DNA of 64,000 nt, from the NCBI RefSeq assembly GCF_015624485.1, contig NZ_CP061378.1, positions 1,488,001 through 1,552,000 of the forward strand. Direction: 5' to 3'. The DNA is from Bradyrhizobium genosp. L. GTDB taxonomy: Bacteria > Pseudomonadota > Alphaproteobacteria > Rhizobiales > Xanthobacteraceae. The notes under the pieces are model-generated. The model was given only the letters and a program-made list of their open reading frames with translations. It was not told where the DNA came from and did no database searches. Shown one piece after another: positions 15,576 through 25,800 of the stretch; position 1 is the stretch's first letter, and each line of letters starts with the position of its first letter. A program made the translations under genes and the position numbers.

Positions 15576-16388
15576 ATGCAGATCAAGGTCGGCTTCGAGA
15601 TCACCTACACGGCTCCGCAACCGACGCCGATGGTGATGATGTTGTCGATCCATCCCTCGCGCTACGCCGACATCGTCGGCACCGAGGAGATCGCAACCGA
15701 GCCGGCCACGCCGATCGGCTTCTATCGCGACAGTTTTGGCAATGCCTGCGGGCGGCTGGTCGCGCCGGCCGGCGGCGTCACTTTCCGCGGCAGCGCGCTG
15801 GTGCGCGATTCCGGATTGCCCGACATCGTCAATCCGGCGGCGCAGCAGGTCGCGATCGAGCAGCTTCCCGACGACATCCTGCTCTATCTGATGCCGAGCC
15901 GCTATTGCGAGACCGACAAGCTGACCGACATCGCCTGGTCGCTGTTCGGCAACACGCCGCAGGGATGGGCGCGGGTGCAGGCGATCGTCGAGTTCGTGCA
16001 CAATCACGTCACCTTCGGCTACGAGCATGCCCATCACATGAAATCGGCGCATGACGTCTACGAAAGCCGCACCGGCGTCTGCCGCGACTTCGCCCATCTG
16101 GCGCTGACCCTGTGCCGCTGCATGGGCATCCCGGCGCGCTACTGCACCGGCTATCTCGGCGATATCGGCGTGCCAAAGGACCCCGCGCCGATGGATTTCT
16201 CCGGCTGGTTCGAGGTCTACCTGTCCGGCCAGTGGTACACATTCGACGCCCGCCACAACACGCCGCGGATCGGCCGCATCCTGATGGGCACCGGCCGTGA
16301 CGCCGCCGACGTCGCGCTGACCACGAGCTTCGGGCGCATGACGCTGACGAAATTCGTCGTCATGACGGATGAGGTGGTGGCGACTTGA
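15576..16388 (+). CDS. Transglutaminase-like protein lacking the His
   Basis: A 270-residue second transglutaminase-like protein. It starts two bases after the first one stops. C169 (RTGVCRDFAHL) and D224 (WYTFDARHN) are in the expected places, but the position of the catalytic histidine reads DFSGWFEVY (Ser209, where DFHAWFE is usual in the family). If this is real it cannot use the normal Cys-His-Asp triad and may be a regulatory or binding partner of the upstream enzyme. Other histidines (H151-H154) could substitute only if the fold differs. The function is otherwise unknown. Confidence 0.85.
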   Translation: MQIKVGFEITYTAPQPTPMVMMLSIHPSRYADIVGTEEIATEPATPIGFYRDSFGNACGRLVAPAGGVTFRGSALVRDSGLPDIVNPAAQQVAIEQLPDDILLYLMPSRYCETDKLTDIAWSLFGNTPQGWARVQAIVEFVHNHVTFGYEHAHHMKSAHDVYESRTGVCRDFAHLALTLCRCMGIPARYCTGYLGDIGVPKDPAPMDFSGWFEVYLSGQWYTFDARHNTPRIGRILMGTGRDAADVALTTSFGRMTLTKFVVMTDEVVAT

Positions 16389-16393
16389 TCCGT

Positions 16394-16478
16394 CGTCATT
16401 GCGAGGAGCGGCAGCGACGAAGCAATCCATCTCTCCGTGTGTGCGGACGGATGGATTGCTTCGCTTCGCTCGCAATGA
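16394..16478. repeat. Palindromic repeat, GTCATTGCGAG type
   Basis: GTCATTGCGAGGAGCGGCAG starts a left arm that pairs with a right arm ending CGCTCGCAATGAC. The inner arms share GAAGCAATCCATC and GATGGATTGCTTC. A fourth kind of intergenic palindrome in this window. Confidence 0.8.
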
Positions 16479-16489
16479 CATAGAGGGCC

Positions 16490-16888
16490 ATGACCTCCGA
16501 TCTCCTCTTCGTCTACGGCACGCTGATGCGCGGCTTCGACCATCCGATGGCGAAGCTGCTGTCGGGCAACGCCGAATTCCTCGGGCCCGCGCAATGCCGC
16601 GGCCGGCTCTATCTCGTGAAGCATTATCCGGGCCTCGTGATGTCGGCCGATGCTACCGACTTCGTGCACGGCGAGCTCTTCCGCCTGCGCGAGTGCGACG
16701 CCATGTTGCGTGAGTTCGACATGTACGAAGCCTGCGGCGAAGGCTTTCCGCCGCCGACCGAATATATCCGCGAGATGCTGAGCGTCACGCGCGCCGACGG
16801 CAGCGTCGGCGAGGCGTGGACCTATCTCTACAACTGGCCGGTCACGGACCTGCCGCTGATCGCGTCAGGAAAATTCCTCGAGCATTAG
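16490..16888 (+). CDS. Gamma-glutamylcyclotransferase-like protein
   Basis: A 132-residue GGCT/AIG2-like protein. It begins DLLFVYGTLMRGFDHPMAKL, the YGTL substrate-binding loop of the family, and has the acidic catalytic region LREFDMYEACGEGFPP. It ends with a Trp-Tyr-rich strand (GEAWTYLYNW). Family members make 5-oxoproline from gamma-glutamyl amines; the precise substrate is unknown. The start directly follows a palindromic repeat, with AGAGGGCC as the ribosome binding site. Adjacent transglutaminase-like genes make a role in isopeptide or gamma-glutamyl metabolism conceivable, but this is inference. Confidence 0.85.
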   Translation: MTSDLLFVYGTLMRGFDHPMAKLLSGNAEFLGPAQCRGRLYLVKHYPGLVMSADATDFVHGELFRLRECDAMLREFDMYEACGEGFPPPTEYIREMLSVTRADGSVGEAWTYLYNWPVTDLPLIASGKFLEH

Positions 16889-16940
16889 CGCTCGAGCTCC
16901 GGGCGCACTGCGTGCTGCGCAGCGTCCGGGGCACAACGCG

Positions 16941-17495
16941 TCACCCCTCCCGCACCACGCGGACGTCGACCTCGCGCTCGACATAACCCCATTCCTCCGT
17001 CGCGCGCAGCATGGCGACCAGCTCGTCGAACAGGCTGACATGCTCGGGGGCGAATTCGAACCAGGTCAGGAAGTCGAAGGCCATGTCGAGGTCGCGCGCA
17101 TGGAACAATTGCCGCGCGATCGCCGGCAGATATTTCAAGGTCCCGGAGATGTGGTGCGACTTGTCCTCGATGATCTGGCGCCGCTCGTCCTGCGGCAGCT
17201 CCCACCAGGCGGCGGATTTCCTGATCGGGATCAGCGCCGCATGCGTCGCCTCGCTGCGGCCGAGGCCGGCCTGCGCGGCGGCGAGCTTCTCCTTCTCCGC
17301 CTTCTCGGTGTAGCGCAGATGGCTGGCGACGCCGGCGAGCCGCCACGAGGTCTGCGACGGCAACAGCGGCAGCGCGATGGTCTCGCTCGCGACCACCGAC
17401 AGCGCCGCGACCTTGGGCAGCGTATCGCCCTTCACCCGCGTGATCGACGTCACCGTCCAGCCGCCGCTCTGTCCGCCTCGGAATGTCGTGAACAT
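16941..17495 (-). CDS. Short chlorite-dismutase-family haem protein
   Basis: A 184-residue protein of the Cld/DyP-like haem superfamily, in the short (about 180-residue) dimeric form. It has the expected proximal haem ligand H115 (in DKSHHISGTLKYLPAIA) and R128, thirteen residues later. As I recall, the short Nitrobacter chlorite dismutase has His114 and Arg127, so the spacing agrees. DFLTWFEF and the closing EWGYVEREVDVRV are also typical. It may split chlorite or a related oxidant in the cytoplasm, or be a relative with another function. The ATG at 17495 gives the normal length; the longer open frame runs antisense through dnaG. Confidence 0.8.
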   Translation of the reverse strand: MFTTFRGGQSGGWTVTSITRVKGDTLPKVAALSVVASETIALPLLPSQTSWRLAGVASHLRYTEKAEKEKLAAAQAGLGRSEATHAALIPIRKSAAWWELPQDERRQIIEDKSHHISGTLKYLPAIARQLFHARDLDMAFDFLTWFEFAPEHVSLFDELVAMLRATEEWGYVEREVDVRVVREG

Positions 17496-17553
17496 GGTGC
17501 TATCCAACCGCGGAACCGGGGAGGGGGCAAGCCGAGCGCGGCTTCTCTCCACT

Positions 17554-17656
17554 GTCATTCCGGGGCAGCCCGCAGGGCTGAGCCCGGAATCCACTCGTCC
17601 ACGGGGGCAGCGGCCCGATGGATTCCGGGCTCTCGCTTCGCGAGCCCCGGAATGAC
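17554..17656. repeat. Palindromic repeat, GTCATTCCGGGG type
   Basis: GTCATTCCGGGG opens the left arm and CCCCGGAATGAC closes the right. The inner arms are GGAATCCA and TGGATTCC. Three more copies lie at 22234, 31563 and 49877. Confidence 0.85.
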
Positions 17657-17750
17657 GAGGGTGTGAATAGCCGGGAGAAGATAGATAAATTGGAAGCTTC
17701 GAGGATTGGCCCACTATATCGATGACCGATTCGCCTCCGACCCGAGCAAC

Positions 17751-19748
17751 ATGCGCTTCACGCCCGAATTCCTCGATGAGCTGCGCGCCCGGCTTCCGGT
17801 CTCGGAAGTCGTGGGCAGGCGCGTCAAGCTGAAGAAGGCGGGGCGCGAATATAAGGGGTTGTCGCCGTTCCAGCAGGAGAAGACGCCGTCGTTCTTCGTC
17901 AACGACCAGAAGCAGGCCTGGTTCGACTTTTCGTCCGGGTTGAATGGCAACATCTTCGACTTCGTGATGAAGACCGAGGGCGTGCCATTCCCCGAGGCGG
18001 TGGAACGCCTCGCCGCGATGGCCGGCGTTGCGCTGCCGGCTGCGACGCCCGATGCCGCGCGCCACGAGCAGCACCGCCGCACCCTGCATGACGTGATGGA
18101 ACTCGCGACCAAATATTTCGCCGATACGCTGGCCTCGCGCCACGGCGCCAAGGCGCGCGGCTATCTCGCCGACCGCGGCATCACGCCCGCGACCCAGCTC
18201 CAGTTCCGCATGGGCTACGCAACGCCGGAGCGTTTCGGGCTGAAGGAGCATCTCGGCGCCCAAGGCATTTCCACCGAGGACATGGTGGAGGCGGGGCTCC
18301 TGGTGGCCGGCGAGGACAAGCCGGTGCCGTTCGATCGCTTCCGCGACCGCGTGATGTTTCCGATCTCCGATCCGCGCGGCCGCGTGATCGCGTTCGGCGG
18401 TCGCGCACTGGAGAAGGACGTTCCGGCGAAGTATCTGAACTCGCCGGAAACCACGCTGTTTCACAAGGGCGACAATCTCTACAACCTCTTCACCGCCCGC
18501 CAGGCCGCGCATAACGGCGCGCAGCTGATCGTGGTGGAGGGCTATGTCGACGTCATCGCGATGGTCACGGCCGGTTTTGCCGGCGCGGTGGCGCCGCTCG
18601 GCACCGCGCTGACCGAGAACCAGCTCGGTCTGCTCTGGAAGATGGCGGACGAGCCGATCCTCTGCTTCGACGGCGACCGCGCCGGGCAGAAGGCCGCCTA
18701 TCGTGCTGCCGACCTCGCTCTGCCGAACCTCAAGCCGGGCAAGAGCCTGCGCATCGCGCTGCTGCCGGAAGGCCAGGACCCGGACGATCTCGCGCGCTCG
18801 GGCGGCCGTGCCGCGATCGAGGACGTGATTGCCGCGGCCAAGCCGCTCGCCGACCTGATCTGGTCGCGCGAGATCGAAGGCGGCAACTTTGCCACCCCCG
18901 AACGCCGCGCCGCGCTGGAGGCGCGCATCGGCGAGATGACCAACGGCATCCGTGACGAGGTGGTGCGCCGCTATTATCGCCAGGATTTGCAGCAGCGCCT
19001 GCAGCGCACCTTTGCGCCCGAGCGCGGAGGCGGCGGCTACGGGCGCGGCAATTTCGGCGGCCGCGGCGGCGAATCACCCCGTGCCTTCACCCCTCGCAGC
19101 GCGGCTCAGGGAGGCCAGGGCGGCCGATTCGCCCCCAAGGGTGGCGCTCCCGGAATTCCCCGCGGCCCCTACCAGGCGGCGAGCCCGCAGCTCGCCAACA
19201 GCCCGATCATGCGCGGCCAGCGCAGCGCGATCTCCCGCCGGGAGGCGTTGATCCTGCAGATCCTGATCAACCACCCCTGGCTGCTGCACGACCATCTCGA
19301 GGAGGTCGCGGCGCTGGAGCTCGCCCACCCGGAGGCCCACAAGCTGCGCGCGGCCGTCATCGCGGCCTTCGCCAACGACCATCACCACTCGCCGGACGAA
19401 GAGGAGCAGGCCGAGAAGATGCGCGCCGACCTCGATGCGGGTGGATTTTCACAGATTCTTCAAAGGGTTGAGCGCGCGATCACGACCCAGGCGGTGTGGG
19501 GCGTCCAGGTCGGCGCGGCGCGCGAGGACGTTTTATCGACGTGGCGCCAACTGGTTGCCTTGCATCAGAAAACCCACGCCTTACTTAGGGAAATGAAAGA
19601 CGCCGAGGCGGCTCTGGCTGACGATTCCAGCGAGACCAATCTGGCATGGTTATTGGATATCCAGGCCCGAATGGCAGAAGCCGACGGGACCGAAGCCCTG
19701 ATCGAGGGGTTCGGCGAATTATCGGGCCGGTTCCAGCGAAACGTCTGA
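17751..19748 (+). CDS. dnaG: DNA primase DnaG
   Basis: A 665-residue primase that makes RNA primers for replication. Order: N-terminal CHC2-type ribbon (1-100), catalytic core with TOPRIM (LIVVEGYVDVIAM, then CFDGDRAGQKAAYRAA), a low-complexity Gly/Arg/Pro linker at about 430-485, and a C-terminal helicase-interaction domain. The ribbon has the right shape (EKTPSF is intact), but the four zinc ligands are gone: at spacing x2-x17-x2 it has S38, Q41, D59 and S62 instead of Cys-His-Cys-Cys. The core is otherwise normal, so the enzyme is probably active without this zinc. I use the ATG at 17751; a TTG at 17706 is the only earlier choice. rpoD follows. Confidence 0.95.
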   Translation: MRFTPEFLDELRARLPVSEVVGRRVKLKKAGREYKGLSPFQQEKTPSFFVNDQKQAWFDFSSGLNGNIFDFVMKTEGVPFPEAVERLAAMAGVALPAATPDAARHEQHRRTLHDVMELATKYFADTLASRHGAKARGYLADRGITPATQLQFRMGYATPERFGLKEHLGAQGISTEDMVEAGLLVAGEDKPVPFDRFRDRVMFPISDPRGRVIAFGGRALEKDVPAKYLNSPETTLFHKGDNLYNLFTARQAAHNGAQLIVVEGYVDVIAMVTAGFAGAVAPLGTALTENQLGLLWKMADEPILCFDGDRAGQKAAYRAADLALPNLKPGKSLRIALLPEGQDPDDLARSGGRAAIEDVIAAAKPLADLIWSREIEGGNFATPERRAALEARIGEMTNGIRDEVVRRYYRQDLQQRLQRTFAPERGGGGYGRGNFGGRGGESPRAFTPRSAAQGGQGGRFAPKGGAPGIPRGPYQAASPQLANSPIMRGQRSAISRREALILQILINHPWLLHDHLEEVAALELAHPEAHKLRAAVIAAFANDHHHSPDEEEQAEKMRADLDAGGFSQILQRVERAITTQAVWGVQVGAAREDVLSTWRQLVALHQKTHALLREMKDAEAALADDSSETNLAWLLDIQARMAEADGTEALIEGFGELSGRFQRNV

Positions 19749-19794
19749 TAATAAAATGCTGCGGACGGCGTCGGCCAAACCCGCAAAAAGACTC

Positions 19795-19857
19795 GCCAAA
19801 CCCATGGTTTGGCTGCAAAAACAGGGTTAAGCGAAACTTAATAGCCTCGCGGCTATT
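19795..19857. other. Two hairpins between dnaG and rpoD
   Basis: GCCAAACC-CAT-GGTTTGGC (19795-19813) and AATAGCC-TCGC-GGCTATT (19840-19857) are perfect inverted repeats in the 253-base gap before rpoD. Neither is followed by a T run on the plus strand. They may slow or end dnaG transcription or lie in the rpoD leader; the sequence does not settle which. Confidence 0.5.
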
Positions 19858-20001
19858 GCGAGAGTGGAAACCATCGAGACGGATGACAGGGGTGGCGACT
19901 GTTTGCGCCGCCCTTTGCGCGTCGAGAGAGTAGTCTGGATTTCATGCGGATGTGCGCGCGTGGCGCCACGTTCGCACGACCGCGTTTCGGGAGCTTAGTG
20001 A

Positions 20002-22137
<2,136 letters not shown>

Positions 22138-22146
22138 TCGGGCGTC

Positions 22147-22169
22147 ATGCCCGGGCTTGACCCGGGCAT
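22147..22169 (+). terminator. Hairpin after rpoD
   Basis: ATGCCCGGG-CTTGA-CCCGGGCAT is a perfect nine-base-pair stem ten bases after the rpoD stop. There is no T run after it, so it is a weak terminator candidate or 3'-end stabilising structure. Confidence 0.5.
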
Positions 22170-22233
22170 CCATCGAAACAACAGCGGCGGGCAATTGCCC
22201 GCCGTTTGTTTTGCACGGTCACCGCACTTCCCC

Positions 22234-22336
22234 GTCATTCCGGGGCGGCGCATAGCGCCAAGCCCGGAATCCATTCTTCAACGAAACCTGCGGCGCAATG
22301 GATTCCGGGCTCGCGCTTCGCGCGCCCCGGAATGAC
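22234..22336. repeat. Palindromic repeat, GTCATTCCGGGG type
   Basis: Second copy of the element at 17554-17656, with the same outer arms (GTCATTCCGGGG and CCCCGGAATGAC) and GGATTCC/GGAATCC inner pair. The loop differs. Confidence 0.85.
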
Positions 22337-22390
22337 GAGGATAGAGTTGATGATCGCCGATAGACGAGCCAAACGGCTAGTCGTCCGCGC

Positions 22391-22627
22391 CTACTTCTTC
22401 TTCGCCCCGACCCGCTCCAGCCGCTTGATCTCCAGCGGCGGGCGGCCGCTCTTTTCGGCGATCTCGCGGTCCTGCTCCATGATGAAGCCGCGCGCGGGCT
22501 CGTCGCCGTCGAGGCCACCCAGCAGTTCCGACGGCACGCGGCGGTTGGAGCGCTGCGAGCCGTCTTCATAGAAGACGTTGAAGAAGGCGAATTCGCCTTT
22601 CGGATTGGTCCCGGGTTTTTTCGGCAT
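22391..22627 (-). CDS. Hypothetical basic small protein
   Basis: A 78-residue soluble protein beginning MPKKPGTNPKGEFAFFNVFY and ending in a lysine-rich tail (RVGAKKK). I recognise no domain. The coherent composition, its position between a repeat and the next promoter, and a clear ATG at 22627 support a real gene; the open frame continues upstream but that part is low-complexity and lacks structure. It reads convergent to rpoD and divergent from the giant NTPase gene at 22878. Confidence 0.6.
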   Translation of the reverse strand: MPKKPGTNPKGEFAFFNVFYEDGSQRSNRRVPSELLGGLDGDEPARGFIMEQDREIAEKSGRPPLEIKRLERVGAKKK

Positions 22628-22877
22628 GCGCGGCTTGTCCCCGATCACGGCGCCCAAGTCAAAGCAAATGCGCGCGGGGGCGCGCTGATCTGCCCTGCGG
22701 GCAGGCCTTTCCGGTGCTTCGTTACGGAAATCCGCTGCCTTTATCGGAAGCATCCGGCGCCGCCGAACGGCGTATCTCGGTGCCGCCTTGCTTTCTTGCC
22801 AAAGCCGTAAAATTCCGTCTGGACACAATCGTCTGCCGCGATCAAAATTGCGTCGCAACCGGAGGTGGTTTTCCATC

Positions 22878-25800
22878 ATGCCCGACGACATGCCCCCAAC
22901 CCTCGACGACAAGCTCGGCGAGCTCAAGACGGCCTGGGGACTTGACGGGCTGACCGTGCGACGATCCCTCAGCGGAAAGTCGGGTGCCGACGTGATGCTC
23001 GTGGATTCAAAGGGATCCTACGACGGCTCCGCGATCCTGAAGATCTTCCCGGAGGCGCAGATCGCGGAAATTTCCCGTCATCACGAGGCGATCGAAGAGG
23101 GCGGCGCGTTCGCCGAGAAGCGCTTCCCGAAGCTGGCCCGCCAGCACAAGGGTGGAGGCTGGTCGGCGGCGCTGATGACCATCGCCGGCGAAGGCCTGAA
23201 GTATGTCGATCCGCTCGCGGACGTCACGGAAGCGGAGCGGACCAGGGCGATCGGCGAGGTGCTGCAAGGGATCCTTGCCGGCTGGAACCACGATGCCGGG
23301 GCGGCGGATGATGTCTCCGCCTACGATCTGCTCCATCAATGGCTCGGCTCGAAGCTCAACTTCGGCGGGCGGCTCGATCAGGTGTTCGAGACGATGACCG
23401 GGCTCGACCGGTCGGCCAAGGGCTTTCGCGATGCCGACATGGACCTGCCGAACCCGCTGGCCTGTTCGGCGCCCAATTCGCCGCTGCGCAAAGTCAGGTT
23501 CTCGCCGATCGTCGGCCGCGGTCATGGCGATCTGCACGGCCGCAACATCCTCATTCATGCCCCTGGCAGCACCGAGACGAGCTTCTACCTGATCGATTTC
23601 GAGCACTATCGCAGGCCCGTCGCGCTGCTGTTCGATCTCGCTTACCTCGAAGTCTCCCAGTTCCTGTCGATCCGGTCCACCGCTTCCCGCGCGCGGTGGC
23701 TCGATCTCGTCGGTGTGACGGCGCAGTTATTGATGCGATCGGACGCCATCCGCGCCGCCAAGCATTCCGACGACGTCGGACTGATCCGCTTTTCGGGAAT
23801 GATCCGGGACAATCTGTTCTCCTGGCGGGAAAAGAAATTTCCCGGCCGCAAGGAGGACGTGGAACGGCAGTATCGTGTGGCCTGCATCGCGGCGGGGCTC
23901 AACTACGCCAGCAAGAGATCGCTGGATGAAAGGCCGGCGCAGTCGACCAAGCTGAAGGAGTTCGCGTTCCTTTACGCCGCGCAGCATCTGAAGGAGCTCT
24001 ATCAGTTCGAGCGGATCGCCCTGCCGCAAGGCGAGCAGATCAAGGCGCTGCAGGTCCGGGCGAGCGACAACGCCTGGCGCGAGGTCTGGCGGGCGGCCGA
24101 CAGCTTCAACTCGGTACGGAACGCCTACGTCCTGGTCGCCGGAACCGCGCTTCGTCGCCTGGCGCCCGCGGAGCGGGAGACGATTACCCGCTTGCCATGG
24201 TCGCTGGTGATCGATTTCGACTCCGCCAGCGACGGCAGCAGTCTTTCCGAAGCGGCGCAGGCCGGAAGGGGCAACGTCAGGGCCTTTCACCGGATCCTGT
24301 CCTCGCAGTCTGACGTGGACGTGAATTTCAACGTCGGCATGGCCTGGTTCATGGCTGACGGCTGGCGGGCCGTCCCAACCAGCATCCCCGCCTCGACCGT
24401 CGAATGGCGCAGGATGATGCCGCGCGAACTGCGCAGCCTGGCGACCAAGGTTCGTTCGCAGACCACGCCTCGACCGCTCACGGTGGTGTTCCTTGCCGAG
24501 GCGATTGAGCCGAGCCGGTTGCGCGCGGTGTACTCGGCGCTGACCGAGCAGGTCGAGAACGTCAGGGTCGTCGTCGTGGAAAGCGGTCCGGACGACAAGA
24601 CGTTCGAGATTCTGTCGGAGGAGGGCGCAGCGCCGGAACGGATTGCCTGCCGCTACGGCGATCTCGCCCTCGGCATCTCGGAGATGATCGGCGATCCCGA
24701 GATCGAGGCGGCCATTCGCATCCCCGCCCGTTCCGACGATGGCGCGAGGCTGACCAAGGTCGCGATCCAGCCCGACCTCTATGCCAAGTTCTCGGAATCC
24801 ATCGAGCTCGTGCACGACGGGCTGGCACGTTCCGATACGGAGAAGGGCGTCGACGGGCCGAGCTTCCGCGACGGCGCGGAGGTCTCGTGGCAGGACCTCA
24901 ACCGGAGCCTCGATGTGCCCCGGGACGTCACCAACGAGATCCGCGCCCAGCTCACCAAGCTCCTGGAGGATCTCCGCGTCGTCTCCGTCACCCTGCGCCA
25001 CAAGCCCGGCGCAGGCGCGACGACCGTGGTGAGGCGGCTGGCGTGGGATCTGCGCAATCTCTATCCGACCATTCTGATCAAGTCGTTCAACAACCTGACG
25101 GCCGATCATGTCGACACGGTGTCCCAGCTTTCCGGATTGCCGATCTTCATCGTCGCCGAGCAGGCGAGACTGTTGGATACCGATCGCGACAGGCTGTTTG
25201 CCGAGCTGAGAAGCCGCAACCTGAACTTCGTGTTTCTGGACGTGGTGCGGTCGCGTCACCTTTCAAAGGGGTCACTGACCTACCTGCTGGAAGACCAGAT
25301 GGTGGCCAGCGAAGCCCAGCGGTTCTACGAGCGCTATGCCCAATGGTGCGCCCCAAACCGCAAGGGCGAATTGCATCGGCTGACGACGGACAAAAATCTC
25401 GGCGATTTCCGCTCGCCGTTCTTCTACAGCCTGTATGCCTTCGAGAACAAGTTCAATAACGTCCAGGACTACGTCTCGACCTATTTCGATGAACTGTCGG
25501 ACGAGCAGCGCGAGCTGCTGGCGTATGTCGCGCTGATCGGCGCCTATTCGCAGCAGGCATTACCGTTCTCGTCCCTGAAGATCATGTCACGATCGGACTG
25601 GCCGACCGAAGTTCGTCTCTCCGATGTGCTAGGTGAGGCCGCGAGCAAGCTCGTCCTGTTCGACGGCATCGAGCTCAAGATCGTCCATCCGCGGATCGCC
25701 CGGGAAATTCTGCAGCAGCACCTGCGGCCCGCGGACTCCACCCATGCCAGCGACTGGAAGGCGCTGCTGGCCGGATTCTGCGTCCAGTTCATCGAACGAA

